Source: Zygnema circumcarinatum (Eukaryota > Streptophyta > Zygnematophyceae > Zygnematales > Zygnemataceae). Taken from it: a DNA stretch of 64,000 bases. The stretch spans positions 3,331,489 to 3,395,488 of the forward strand of contig CM074806.1 in the NCBI GenBank assembly GCA_037447605.1, in the 5' to 3' direction. The notes beneath the pieces were generated by a model. That model ran no database searches. It was not told where the DNA came from and saw only the letters and a list, made by a program, of their open reading frames with translations. Each line of letters opens with the position of its first letter. Positions within the stretch are counted from its first letter, which is position 1. Below are positions 10,761 through 23,229 of this stretch, piece after piece. The translations under genes and the position numbers were made by a program.

Positions 10761-13359
10761 TTACTTTCCCCCTTTCTCCATAATAGTCACATCCTGAATG
10801 TCCTTTGTGAGTACAGACACAAGGCGCGCTATAGCGTCCATCTGCTGCTCTAGCACCAGCCGCATGTTTTCTGCACTCTGCTCGATGATCTTCACACCTC
10901 CCAACTCCTCAGCATACGCTGCCCCACCCCGGGCTTCAAGCCGTGCTGTGGATAATACTGTGTCAGCTCTACGCAGCAAGTCTGCATGGGCGCCATATGT
11001 CTGCCGGACCAACCATCGCAATCGCTCCAGAAGTTGGAGCTCGCCATCAGTCAATGGCTGCTGAAGGCCCTTGCTCTCTAACGCCTGTAAAAAATAAGGA
11101 TCCCATCTTGTCAAGGAAACCAGAAGCATACGAAAAGTTCAATGCAACCAACAACCACAGCAGCAAGCATTGTCCCTACTCTCAAAGGCGCTCCCCGTAG
11201 AGATTATTGCCCACCGGCCTTTCACTTTCAATCCAAACGACAAGCAAGCAGACAGCGCCCATTGCGAAGGAAGCATGAAGTTATGCGCCAATACATTACA
11301 GGAAGGAACTACGCCGATCTGACTAAAATACAAATATCACCTGCAAATGTCTCATGAGGCGGAGCAGTCGTTTATGAAGAGAATCGTCCCTGCATTTTAG
11401 CTGCTGGATGCGCGGCAGTAAGCTATTTTCTAAGCTGCGCTGCAGCATACGGACATAAGTCTGTGTCTTACGTAAATACTCGGCATCTTCACGCATGGCC
11501 TGATCCTGCAATAAGTAGAACGAAAAGCATTAATTCACTCTGAGCCCCTTTAGACGTGGCTCTACAGATATAGTTCAATTCATACAAGATGTAAGACTCA
11601 AACAAAGTGCACTTCACTAAAGCAGTAAAACAACCACGTTTCTTTAAAACATGCAATAAACATTTCAAATGCTTGCAATGGAATACTATAGTGAAATTCC
11701 ACAATAGTCCTTCATCAACTGACTCTGTTGTTACATTCACTTAGATCCCTCCACCTCATGAGTTTCATCTACAGACCACGTGTCTTTCTTGTCGTTCATA
11801 AGCACCTCTATAAGCACCTCTGTAATAACCACAACCCTGCAAGCAGCAACCAGATATTAACCTCCTTTGCATACTTAACCAATCGTGAAATCATGTTGAA
11901 CACATTAAATAGTCAAGTTCCGGTAAAAATCAGTGATAAAAAAAAACACTCCGGTCCTCATCAATCTTTTGCCTTAACACTAGTATCAAGCTTGCCAAGT
12001 ACAAGGCATGTCTTCATCGTCACCTGGAGAAGTAATCGTTTGGAAAGACCATTAAAGCCCTCAATCAACTCTGGCCACAAGCGTTCCCTGTCCGTTGCAT
12101 CCATGCCCTCCAGCTGCCGAATAGCCTCCTGCCACATAGACTCTGAAACTCCTGGTGGCCTGAACCGCAATTGGGGCTCCTTTACAGTCAAGAGCAAATG
12201 CCAAAACTTATAATTTGGATTATTCGGATTAGCGTCATAGGCCTGTATGATAGGTTGAAGTTCCCTGTCTGGTAGAGGAACAGCGAGGGGTGCCACAGGT
12301 GCCATTTGTGTCTGCAGCTGCATGCTGCCTGGGATCACCTGAGGCTGCTGCACTTGGGAACCTGCGTTCCATATCTGTACTTGTGACTGACCAAAAGTTG
12401 ACGGCTGCAACTGCTGCTGACCAAAAGCTGACTGTTGGGCTGGCGACTGACCAAACAGCGAAGGCTGAGACTGCTGCTGACCAAAGTTCGACGACGGCGT
12501 CTGCGGTTGACCAACAAGTGAAGGTTGGCTCTGCGGTTGACCAAAGATTGATGGCTGGGACTGGGCTGATGTAGAGGGACCTACACAATCCCGCCATGTA
12601 GAGGAAAGGTCAGCATGCCTAATAAGACAAACAAATCAACAGCAATGCACAAAACTATCTCCGAGATCACACACAGCCAAATCTTAGTGAATTCTAGCTG
12701 AAAGTAAATCATACGTTTCAATTGAATGATTGAATTCATTCAACCATGAAGTAGCCAGACCACGGCAGAGGTGCACATAATTAAGAGGTTTTCCAGGTGT
12801 GGTACAGAAAGAGGAGCCACCAGATTGAGAAGGAGTTGAAGATGCAAACACTCCACCGCCAGATCCAAAAATACTGCTTTAACCAAAGAAAAGTAAAACC
12901 ACAGTCGCAAGATGAAACGGCATAAGAAACGTACTTGAGGTAACCAGCTCATATGCCATGCTGCTTTGTTATCAATCAAAGCGCAGTCCTTGAGAACACT
13001 GCTCACAACAAAGAAATTACAGACTAGCAAACTGCCAAGGGGGCTATATTCAGCTACAAGATAGGTTGCAAAGTTCATAGTCAGGTATTCTGCAATTAAG
13101 AGCATTCAATATTCCAGTGACATTTCTAAGGAGGACAAACGATTCAAACGAAATAACTAGCAGAGCACCTTGTCTAGTCACCGATATCCAAGCAAAGCTC
13201 CAATGGAGTTCAAGTGACAAATCTCTTACGATAGAAAGGGCATGCAACTTGCACGATCAAACATGCCTCCAGGTTCAGAGCTTTACCGTACCCTCCGGTA
13301 GCCGGGCCAGAAGGGCCAAACAAGCTGCTGCCACCTGTTGGTGTCGATGCTTGAAACAT
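10761..13359 (-). CDS. NUP54: Nucleoporin NUP54
   Basis: Five exons close in phase: 13359-13292, 12873-12806, 12580-12024, 11505-11341 and 11084-10761, giving 393 aa. The first ~110 residues are a low-complexity FG region (SLFGPSG, IFGSGG, then repeated FGQ with Gln and Ser). The remainder matches the plant NUP54 fold: PLPDRELQPIIQAYDANPNNP, then KFWHLLLTVKEP, MWQEAIRQLEGMDATDRERLWP, GFNGLSKRL, and C-terminal coiled coils ending in VLTKDIQDV. NUP54 is an FG nucleoporin of the central-channel NUP62-NUP58-NUP54 complex; the coiled coils assemble it and the FG part binds transport receptors. A second ATG-FG frame lies just upstream (about 13415, MFGFRSFSAPG) but runs into a stop, so the 13359 Met is preferred. 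Length is typical for plants. Transcription converges with the bZIP gene. Confidence 0.95.
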
Positions 13360-15248
13360 GGCTTCAATGCTTGCTCAGAAATTTTGCAATCCAGGAGCAG
13401 AGAAAGATCTAAAGCCAAACATGGAGTTGGACGAACTTTGGATGAATTGTGAGGCCGGCGCTCAGCGTCATCAAAGTGGCCTGCTACAGTTTCCAAAATT
13501 TTGTACGTTTCATATAGAAAGAAACATGTAGGGCAATGGAAAAGATGTTAAGCTCCTGGAGGTTGCGCTCAGGTATACGACGTGGTGTTTTGAGTTCGAA
13601 TGAAAGTCTCTCCTGGAAACGGAACTCGTCATCTACGTTAGGAAGAGAAACTTCAGAAGCACGAAGGTATGTCGCTTTCGAGTGCATCGTTGCGAAAGCC
13701 TCTTTCATTATACAAAGGTCTGAGCAGGCACATCATTTGCGAGAAGAAGTCAATGATCCAAATTTTAAAATTGTGCAATGTCAAAAGCATGAAAGCGTGC
13801 TTACCATTTGCACTACCAAAAAAATCGAAAGCAATACAAACGCAATTCCTAATAGCAGCAACCTGCAAACTTTAGATTTAGTCCAGGACGGGGCGATGAA
13901 TGGGCAAACGTCGGCCAATAGCCGGTCCCAGACATCAAAGAGGCTCCAGACAGACAACGCTGAAGGAACTTCAGCGGCGCCATCATCACTGTAGCACAGC
14001 GTTGACTCGGGTCCCTTCCATGGGCAAGAATGCCGCGAAAGGCGCTCTTAAGGGCTGTGCAAATGGAACACTCAAAGACGGCACAAATCACGTATCGCCT
14101 ACTCTATTCTTCCTCTCTAAGAGAAGCTCTCCATACGCAACGTTCACAAAAAATCATCAGCATATCTCGGCCATACCCGTTATCCTGCAGTCCATTCTCA
14201 AACCAACTTATTACCTTGAAGGCATTTTAGAATCCAGCAAGAGACAACAGCTGCAGAAAAAAGGATTTCACTTCTCGAAATCTCAGTTCTTGAAAGCTGT
14301 CGTAATATACTCTGCCAGCCAAATCCAGCATTATTCTAAACGGATCCTTGCATGCATGCAGAGGCAGATGATAGCAGCCCTCTTAGCAAAGCGAAGATTA
14401 CCTTTAAACGATTCAATTGCAAGAGACGCGCCACTACCAGGACAGACACTGGAGCGGCGAAGCCACCGCCACCGTTGCACGGCTACGCAGATTAAAACAA
14501 GCTCGGAAGGGTTCGGGGGTGTCGCCAAAGCAGCGGGAAACGGTCAGATTCCATGTGACCGTTTTGAATTGTCGTTCTGTGCTCGTGGTTCAGGGATTCG
14601 CTCTGATGTAACACGGGACACGGGACCGGAGGGACCCTGTTCCACCATTGTTGGGACCAAAAAAAAGGATTTTATTTTCATTATGGGTCGCAGCCATCAA
14701 AATTTGCGCGCTCGAAATGTCTAAAAACAAAAGATCCGGAAAAAGTACGGAAGTTTAAATGTCGGGCAGACATGCTCGAGGCCTGCTCCATCGCTTATTT
14801 TTTCTTTACATTTTTCTTATTTTTAATAATGCTTTTTTAATTTGTTTTATACAGAAAGAAGGCACTGAACGATATGATGTAGCTTTGCAAGGTGAAATCA
14901 AGACCGGAAATTTCAGATTTGCTCTTATCCCATTTGTAGTGCACATGGACTAGCCAATGACTCTTGTAACTTTTTCCTTCACATAGCTCCTATTACAACT
15001 ACCTTGTTTCAAGGTACGAATGACACTCCTACTCTACTACTGAAGAAAGAATAAGGCATTTCAAAGGGCCTCTACCTACCATGGTGATCCTACAACATCA
15101 ACTTCCCAATCACGGTGCCAAGCCGTTCCTCCTCCCTAGAAACCCTCTTAGAAGCTGACACCTTAACATTAGGTGCGAAATGGAACGCTTGCTATCTCCA
15201 ACAAACTTATAAGCCCAACCACCTTTCACCTCCGAGGAATCAAATCCC
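13360..15248. other. Unresolved stretch between NUP54 and the ubiquitin protease
   Basis: No complete gene could be assembled. On the minus strand, about 13995-13803 reads as an exon after a CTACAG acceptor. It encodes SLFDVWDRLLADVCPFIAPS and then a hydrophobic segment (VCRLLLLGIAFVLLSIFLVV) that ends at an ATG|GTAAGC donor. This looks like a single-pass membrane protein fragment. A frame at 13708-13484 (-) and a short Met frame near 14648 (-) could be neighbouring exons, but the phases do not close. The plus-strand 152-residue frame over the same DNA looks like a shadow. Confidence 0.3.
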
Positions 15249-18200
15249 TCAAACCACATTTCTTTTGTATAACAACAAGTACGCTTGATCATGCAGCGCC
15301 TGTGACTGAGGAATTGGTATGACTTGGCTGTCGTCAAACCGGAGCCACCGTCCGTCATATTGCCGAACATCTGCCGTGTAATGGCCTCCAGACGGGTCTT
15401 TTCCATGATGGGATACTGTCGCTACAAGATCGTACTTCCTCGCCTGTGAAGACGGGACAGCGCCCACGGATAAAGAGTGTCACGAGAACATCAAGAATAA
15501 GACAATGAAGTTGACCTTGACCCTCACAACTGTGAATAATTGCCTTACAAACCGGGGTAGGAGCAAGTCGAGTTGTCAGGGCAAAACCAAGAGAGAGCTT
15601 ATGGCAGATTCCTCTCCAGGAGACAGACACATGCAAAGGGCCGTCGCCAACTATTGAGGGTACACGGAAGGGTTCAGGTTAAGAAAAGCAGACAGCTATG
15701 GGTTCAAAAAGATCACCTCCGAATTCGCTGATGTTGCAGAGACCAGAAGTTCTCTCGCCAGCGTGAGAGATGCTGGGAATTGAACTGGCTTGTGGACTTT
15801 CCCCATCCCCTGAGCGCCATAGCTGAATCGCTTCAGATGAAGAATGAGTATTTGAGGTAATGTCTGAATCTTCACTGCTTTGCTTGCAGTTACCACCTCA
15901 GGCTGCACATCCAGTAGAGTACTACTCATTGGTTATCCATGTGTTCCACACTTGTCTGAGAGTGAGAGAGAAGGGTGGAAACAATGAAAGAGGATGGAGG
16001 AAAGAAAGAATAGTTAATGGACGTATCGGACGAAGAGCAAAGAGAGAGGAGGGAACATGAGAGCCTGGAAGAGTAGTAAGCACATCTGAAGTGGCCAGGT
16101 CAAGAAGTGTTGGGTCCTCATAGCTATACCTTTCCTGAATGAGTTTTGTATCCCTCCAATGACTCAGGTGCTGCAAACAATGCGAGTGCATCCTCCAGAG
16201 AATGAACAGCTTCCGGAATAATGTCAAGCTGCAAAAGAAGAAAAGGTTGTACCGTAGCCGACGCTTTGTTGCCTGTACCATTCCAACCAGTAACAACAAA
16301 AACATTTAACATTGTAAAATCAACAATGACGAGTTGAGTGCTCACAAACATCTCACAACCTTAGTACGAATCTCCATCATATGCTTGTGCAATTTCTTGG
16401 GGGTAAAAATGGGTAGCTACGCAAGGAACTGGGTAAAGTCTCCCAATAGCATGGTGGAACGAATGACAAGGAATAACAGGATAAGACCCACCTTTTGTTT
16501 TCACCACACTTCGCAACTGCCCGCCAAAAATGTCACTTAGAGCTGAAGCAACAACGGTATGTGTACGAGTAACGGATGAACGATTTTTCGGGCCCACTGT
16601 CTCCCACTCCTCTTCTCCCTCTCCACCATCAAACTCCATGACTGTCACAACTCCTCCTTCTCCGACAAGGTTGCCTCTATCTCCAACATCTCCAGAACTA
16701 AATTCCGAGCTCTTGCCCTCCAACCGAAGCAGCTCCTCATGCATGCGATCCATGACGAAGCTCAAAAATTCCTGCGCATCTTCCTGTCGGCTGCCCATTT
16801 GCAGACAGCAACCACAGAATTCAGTTCAGACAATTCATAGTTACTGTAAAAAGGATGTCCTAGCGATGATTTAGAACAAGAAAAAGCCTGCTTTCAATCA
16901 CTTGACTTTCTTTCCGATATTTATGTACTATCAAGCAAAATAACATTGCTTCCCCCAACCGAAATTGCAGAACAGTACAAATGTGTTATTTTGCCGACGA
17001 AAAGCAACTCACTTGTTCCTCATTCCGGCACGATTGCTGGTCGGGCTAAACCGCAGCAGCACATCATCAAACATAGTGGGAGAGAATGGTCGGCCAACAT
17101 CAATGTTGCGCTTAGCCGTCACACTCGCAGTTTTACCACCTGCTGCCAGATTGTCGCCAGGCAAGGTCTGAAACTCTCGAACAAAAGCAGAAAATGCTCC
17201 CAAGGTTGGATATCCAGTCTGCATAGTGCAAAAAGTGATCAGATTCCACACTTGAACAGGTACGCTGAATATGGTCGTCATTTGATCAATGACACGGTTT
17301 GAGGTTATGTGTTGTCATAGCGTCATTGTTCAAGAATCGTGCTTGATGCCCCAGAAGCAATCAGCAACATGCGATAAGCAGCAAGCAAGCCTTTTCGAGA
17401 AGGTCACGTGAAAAAAACTCACGGAGGGAATCGTTTCAGCTGAAAGTATCCGAAGGAGGTGTAGAAATGGCGAACAAGAAAGTAGGCACTGGAGAGTGGA
17501 ATTCAGAAAGCAAGTATTTCCAGCATTCAGAAGACCTCTCGGCTGTATCCTTAGTATTCCCCAAGCCTCTGTACTTTTGAAGCTGTTAAGCCATGATTCA
17601 CGACTAAGAGGCGATGTCACCGCCTGATGAGACTGTGAAGTGAGACTCGTTTCACTAGCGCCTGTAGATGTTCCGTTTGCTCCCATTCGCTGCTCTGCAG
17701 ATACTCCATCCCGCAATAGTTCTTCTGCCGGATTCAGCACAATTGTTGAAGGAGCTGAGGAAGATGATGCAACAGGGGACGACGATGACGATGCCTTCCC
17801 TGCTTTTGATGGCTGGCCGATACTACTGCCGATTGGCAAGGAACCCAAAGGAGCTGACGATGCCGGAGCTCTGATCCCTGAGATTCCACTTGGCCCATCT
17901 GAAGAAGAGGATGAACGTACGAGGGCTGCCCATGATTTGACAGGTGGCTTCGGGGGAAGAGCTGGTGGAGTAGATGGACCAGCTACTGTCGGAGAAAGCG
18001 AAGCACCAGCAGACGCTCCGTCAACATCTTCTCCATGTTCACTCGAGGAGGATGATGGTGGAATTGATGTGGCGCCATTCAGAGCAGTAGAATGAGAGAG
18101 ATTTTGTGATGTGGTCGTGGAGGAAGGCCTGCGTTGAGTGTCAGCGGGTGGAGGTCCTGGCGAGTCTGAAAGCGAAGGAATTGAGGCTGAAGACAAGGAA

Positions 18201-20166
18201 AAAACAGGCTCCTCTGCACTCGCTGTTGTTGAAGTAGAGATCTGAGAAGTGAAGGAACCTGACGAAGTACTAGAGTTCGGGGCAGGTTGCGGGGCAAGGG
18301 GTGTGGATGTGATTGAAGTCTGGGTGACAGGCAAAACTGGTTGAGGGGGAGGAGGTGCATGGGCGACTGACCATAGGGGAGAAGGAAGACGGTTGGAAGG
18401 AACAAGGGTCATCGCAGAAACAGCAGCTGCAGGTTTGATTGTTTGAGGGGAGGTCGTTCGTGCAGGGATACCCCAAGCAGCTGGAGGGGGTCCAGCGACA
18501 GAAGTGCTTTCTGAAGGTGCAAAAGTAGCAATCATGGTTGGAGGATTAGGATTATGTGCATGTTGAAGAAGTGTTGGCGAAGAGGTCCTGCTTTCAAATG
18601 GAGAAGGGATCTGAGACGCAGGAGCCGCCATCACTTGTAAAGAAGCACCTGATGACAATCTCTGGCTGGCCAATTCTTCCCCTTTGTCTGCCACTGCTCT
18701 AATTGGACCCGCAAACATCACTGGAACAGATGTGCTGCTCACTGGTATTGTCAATTGCCCAATTGGAAAAGTTCCGGCCCCTTGTTGCTGGCCATGTGAG
18801 GGTAATTGCAGGGCGGCATGCCCTGGCTGAGCCATGATTGGGACCACTGGTAATGGTGCCATAGATGCGAAAGGTGGAGCATGAGCGGGATGAGAGGACT
18901 GCGGTGGATAAGCTAAGCCTACAACAGGCGGGAGAGCAGGCAAACCTGGTGGCACAGAAAAGCTCTCTCTTGAATGCTCCACAGTCGAAGGCGGAGGGGG
19001 AGGAGCATAGGAAGGCTGTAGAGGCACAGGAAACCCCTGGACATGGTGCCCAGCTGGCACAGCGAGTTGCATTGCAGCTCGAGGAGCCATGCCTGGAGCA
19101 AGTGGTGCTCCTTGAACTGGCGGAAAAACGCCCCCATTTGTGACAGGCCAAGAATTCCTCACTGCCATGGCTGGCAACCCTAATGGTTGTGGCCAATTCG
19201 GTAAAGGAGACGGAACGTGGCCGAAAACTTCTTGCATACTTCGTGAATCTCTTGCAACGCCATTCTGTCTGGGATATGGACCGACGACTGGGCGAAGATC
19301 AACTCGCGGATACTGATAGTGTTGCAGTGGTATTCCTTTAAGATTTGCGTCGAAGGACACGGGTGCATCTAGAGCTGTAATCGCAGAAGGTGTCGCTTGA
19401 TAGCTGTCCTTTCCAACAGTTGAAGTGGAGGAGCCGGACGAGGAAGAAGAAGGCAAGCTGGGTTTCTCCGTTGATTTCTCATTATCATTTTTGTCTCCAT
19501 CGGGCCTGGCCGGAGCTGATTGGAAATAGGCGGACTCATCATCGCTGAATGACCCGAATGAGAAAACCTGAGCGAAGACAGAAGCAAAGAAGAACAGAGA
19601 ACAACGGCTTCCGCGTCAACCACTGCAGACAGAATTTATCATAACAGATTTTTCTCCTAAAGCCCTAGTCGTGAGCTCCAAACCCTACAGAAGTCCACTC
19701 CTAAAACTCTCTGAGCAAATTTCAAAGCAGATTCATCATTGCAACTGCAACTCAAGGTTCTTCTGCGGAAGCCTCAGCAGGTACTGTGATTGCAAAGGAA
19801 AGAAGCGGGCACAGCTTACTTCCTATCTTTAAAACACGTACAGACTCTAAATTATACGGTTAAATAATCTCAGAAACTGCTGTGAATAACAAGCAAGTCG
19901 TAAATAGTTCTCTGGCTTCGCTGCACATCTAAAGATCCACTACTACGCACCGGCTCCTTCTCGTCCGGCAGTTCAAACTTTACGATAGAGGCCAAAGCAG
20001 TCAGAATCTGGGCTTCCGGACCTCCTCAAATGAAAAAAATAAAGAAGAAACCTATGATGAGAAGATTCAGCATAAAATCCGTCACCCCTAAACCCACCTG
20101 CCCTTCCTAGCTCAGCCCGAAACTCCTAAATCTCCCCAGGAGCTGACCCACCTTATCCGTCGCCAT
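15249..20166 (-). CDS. UBP24: UBP24/USP10-like ubiquitin carboxyl-terminal hydrolase
   Basis: Eight exons close in phase: 20166-20152, 20007-19951, 19567-17423, 17218-17013, 16790-16492, 16272-16130, 15902-15717 and 15443-15249, giving about 1081 aa. Residues 25-690 are a long Pro/Ser/Gln-rich, probably disordered region starting VFSFGSFSDDE. The catalytic USP domain follows. The Cys box is GLLNAGNTCFLNSTLQCLL (Cys about residue 710), the QEDAQEFLSFVMD box follows, and the His box is GGHYTADV (His about 1038) with the acidic partner in WLRFDDSQV. Blocks such as SATVQPFLLLQLDI and LPQILILHLKRFSYG match the plant UBP24 / animal USP10 branch. The enzyme cleaves ubiquitin from proteins as a cysteine protease. 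It is larger than typical plant UBP24 because of the N-terminal extension. The tiny first exon (MATDK) is the least certain part. Catalytic residues are intact. Confidence 0.92.
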
Positions 20167-21166
20167 CTTAGCCTCACTCCATGACTCAGTGCACAGGAGA
20201 GGTGAGACAGACTGAGAGCCGAGAGACCCCAAAAATTACGATCATGAGATGGCCAGAAGTAGAGGGAGAGTTACAAAAAACAAAATGGAAATAGCGAGGG
20301 AGAGAAAGAAATAGAGATCAATAAGAGAGAGTGCGAGAGAGAAGGAAATATAACTGACAGAGAGAGGGTGAGGCGGCGTTCCTTGCAGGGAAGCCCTTTT
20401 ATTGCCCGACCCCCGCCATGGAGAGCCCGAGGCCAATGCTGAGAGGGAGACCTTTCCCTCCGCCTGCTGCTGGGAAGGCGCTCGGGTGACAGGCGCCACG
20501 TGACATCACACGGCCGTACATGTAAGTAACATACTGTACGGACGTCCGTCCGTACAGTTGTGGGGCACGTCCGCATGCGCCGCATGTCATCCATGTGAGA
20601 AATCATTTGTGAACGTCACGTGACACGTCGTGAACATGGCCATGCCCATGTCCATGGCGCCTCCCTCCCTCAGAAATTTGTGGCCGAGAAGGAGACCCAT
20701 GTGTCGATGTAGATGTGTTGTTGTGTGAAATGAATGTGAAGGGGGGAATGGGCATTGATCTCACGATGGCGATGCCGTCAAATGTATACTGACGAAGTCA
20801 ACATGGGGAACCACGAGGAAGCGGCCACAATGGATTTAAAGATACATAACGGGAACGGCGAGCTGAAATCTGCTTTTAGGGGAAAATTTCATTGAACTCG
20901 CGATGGCGAGGCCATCAAATGTACATGGACAAAAGCAAAATGTGGAACCACGAGGGACTGGTCGCAAAGGACCGAAACACAATAACACGAAGCTAGGAGC
21001 GGAAAACTACGCCTAGGCACAACAACGCAGCCCTAGAAGCAGCCGTGAAGGTCACCGATGTGCTGTTTCTAGGGCTTGTGTAGCGGTCAACAGTATGACC
21101 TATAAATGAAATGGACGACGAGCGAAACCGCCCTACGGAACTTGCATGTGGTAAATGAACTTCGAG
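20167..21166. other. Intergenic upstream of UBP24-like gene; small repeats
   Basis: A GA-rich stretch (20270-20365) and a GTACGGACGTCCGTCCGTAC inverted repeat (about 20534-20553) lie upstream of the protease gene. Two diverged copies of an ~80-bp unit occur at about 20757-20838 and 20892-20971, sharing GATGGCGA, CATCAAATGTA-like and GGAACCACGAGG segments. No gene is seen. Confidence 0.5.
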
Positions 21167-21171
21167 AAAAA
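21167..21171 (-). terminator. RNA polymerase III terminator of tRNA-Leu
   Basis: A run of five T on the minus strand (AAAAA on plus) lies a few bases beyond the 3' end of the tRNA-Leu gene, the usual Pol III stop signal. Confidence 0.7.
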
Positions 21172-21177
21172 TAGTAG

Positions 21178-21258
21178 TGATGACAGTGGGATTTGAACCC
21201 ACGCCCTTTCGGACAGGAACCTTAATCCTGCGCCTTAGACCAACTCGGCCATATCATC
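21178..21258 (-). tRNA. tRNA-Leu (anticodon AAG)
   Basis: Read on the minus strand, the sequence folds as a class II tRNA. The acceptor GATGATA pairs with TGTCATC, followed by an A discriminator. The D arm contains GGCCGAGTTGGTCTAAGGC. The anticodon stem CAGGA/TCCTG closes the loop TTAAGGT, placing AAG at positions 34-36. A long variable arm (GTCCGAAAGGGC) and the T arm GTGGGTTCAAATCCCAC follow. Box A and box B are intact and there is no intron. It decodes CUU (CUC by wobble after A34 modification). It looks functional. Confidence 0.97.
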
Positions 21259-21378
21259 GCTGTGTTCGCAAAAGATTGTTAAATAAATTTTATCACACTT
21301 TTGCAATACCAAACGGATAAAGTAGGGCGTCGTGGCATCTTCGCCACCCTGCTTCCCTTCGCTCGCTCAGCGGCAGCC

Positions 21379-22403
21379 ATGGCGGCAGCAGCAGCAGCCG
21401 TCGGCTTCGGCGCCTCTCTCAGCACCAGAGCTATTGGAGCTCGCAGAGAAGATGTCCGCGCTCTGTCAGAGCGGGCATTCGCGACGCCTGCCCATCAGGC
21501 CGCCGTCTGCCCCCCCGTCGTGCAGCCTGTGGCCAGTAAGCAACCGCGCTCGTTCCGCATATACTAAGGCCTGGACCTCAGATGCATTCACTGTGTTATC
21601 TGCGTGTTCTTGGGGACCGTTTTCTTTATATTTTTGTCTTGCGGCGTAACAATGCTCTCTGGTCCGCAATATCTGGCCAATTAGGGTTTGAACTTGAAGT
21701 GATTGGAAGCTAAGCGAAATGCTGTCTGCCTCGTAAATGTGAGTATGGATGCATGTTTGAGGCTGAGAGTGCGGGGCCAGCATGGGGAACCAAAAGCCCC
21801 TTGGAATGGCGAGTATACGCCTTCCTTGTCCTTTCTTAGTTCCTTTAGCCTTCAGGTAGTTGCATAAACCTTAGTAATTGTTATTTTTCTTGGAACACTC
21901 TTTTCAAGAAGCAGTGGTTGTCAATTGAGTTGAAAACAGATTTTGGAGGGTAAGTTGCCAGAGAGCCGGTCTCTTGTCTCCGGGGTTTGCGGTCATAGGG
22001 TGTCTAGACTTCTAAGAAAGGGGCTGGTGTCGTGAACAGTTCATGGCAGCTATGCTGGAGAAGTACTGGGATTGGCTTGTCTAAAAGGTCTAGCATCGAG
22101 CGTCGGTACGAATATTGCTGTTGAAACATAAAACCTGCTAAGAGTTTCTTCTGCTAATTGCTCTGTGCAGAGAGGATCTGCGACCTGACCGGTAAGAAGT
22201 GGAATAACGGTTACAAGGTGTCGTTTTCCAACCACCGAGAAAAACATATTCAGTACGCTAATTTGCAATATAAACGCGTTTGGTGGGAACAAGGCAAACG
22301 TTTTGTGCGCTTGCACCTCAGCACAAAGGCTCTGAAGACATTAGAATGGAAGGGGCTTGACAAGATGGCAAAGGAGGCAGGAATCAATTTGAAGGATTAT
22401 TGA
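21379..22403 (+). CDS. RPL28: Ribosomal protein bL28, plastid-type
   Basis: Two exons, 21379-21535 and 22171-22403, join in phase to give 129 aa. The C-terminal ~78 residues are bacterial-type L28: [20 protein letters not shown], then [20 protein letters not shown] and [21 protein letters not shown]. The N-terminal ~50 residues are Ala/Arg/Ser-rich and poor in acidic residues at the start ([20 protein letters not shown]), as expected for an organelle transit peptide. The RxWWExGKR and STKAL(K)T blocks are those of chloroplast L28, so the product probably acts in the 50S subunit of plastid ribosomes. A mitochondrial copy cannot be excluded. The intron falls at the transit/mature boundary, which is common for relocated organellar genes. 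Confidence 0.95.
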
Positions 22404-23229
22404 TTCGGGCTATGGAACTTCAGTTTATCCAATGTAGGCTTGCAAGTTCTCTAGTTATTGAATAGTGGTGGCAATCTAAATTTGAAATCTTTGGCTATAG
22501 CAGTGTTAGGGTGCTGAGCAACAATGAACCTTGGATGTTCTAGGCTGAGTCTGCAACACAGGACTGATTTACATCACGAAGTTCCGTTCTGAAAGTTGTA
22601 GAGGCAATTGTGGATATTGTTGGCAGAGGATTTTCAGGTGGCCCAATTCAGTGTTGATCAGCAGTACCTATTTGCACCGCATGAGAGGTTTATGGGTTAT
22701 TGCTCTTCAAATGTTGTGTCCCTACGATTTTCCAATTTCTGGTTTTTCGTCACTATGATGTTCCCCCGTCGATTTGAGATGGGAGGCGTGTGGCTCCAGT
22801 GCACACCTTTTGGTTGCATTTGTTAGATTATAAACCTGCTCTGCTCACTTGAGACATTTTTTCTTGGGTAACTGGAGCTCCATCATCACAACAAAGACGG
22901 CAGCACTCGGTCGGATTTGGTCACAAATCTGTAAGTCAAGGACCGCACCCACATTCCTCAACTCTTGGAGTGTCGCTAGACATGCGGAGTAGCCTTGGGC
23001 ATTTCAGCTTATGAATCCCATTTTTGCTGCCGTCTTTTGTTTTTAAAGTGATTTCACTGACAATTCGTCTCGTACCATTACAACACCTTCTCACCAACCC
23101 TAAAGCTCAGCCTACTGTGTAAGTAGCCGCCTAAAGAGACCCAACAGAACTGCAAAAAGTACAGAAAACTCCCAGCGCAGAGGACTCAAATTCCGAAGCC
23201 TGAAGGGTCCAAACATTAGACACAACATT
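22404..23229. other. 3' UTRs of convergent bL28 and PWWP genes
   Basis: This stretch lies between two genes that end toward each other. No coding exon, RNA gene or repeat was recognised. Confidence 0.5.

Noticed and set aside
13536-13994. 152-residue plus-strand frame
   Set aside because: No family resemblance, and it overlaps a better splice-bounded minus-strand exon.
17640-18095. Plus-strand acidic frame and other frames over 17.6-19.6 kb
   Set aside because: Antisense shadows of the low-complexity N-terminal exon of the ubiquitin protease.
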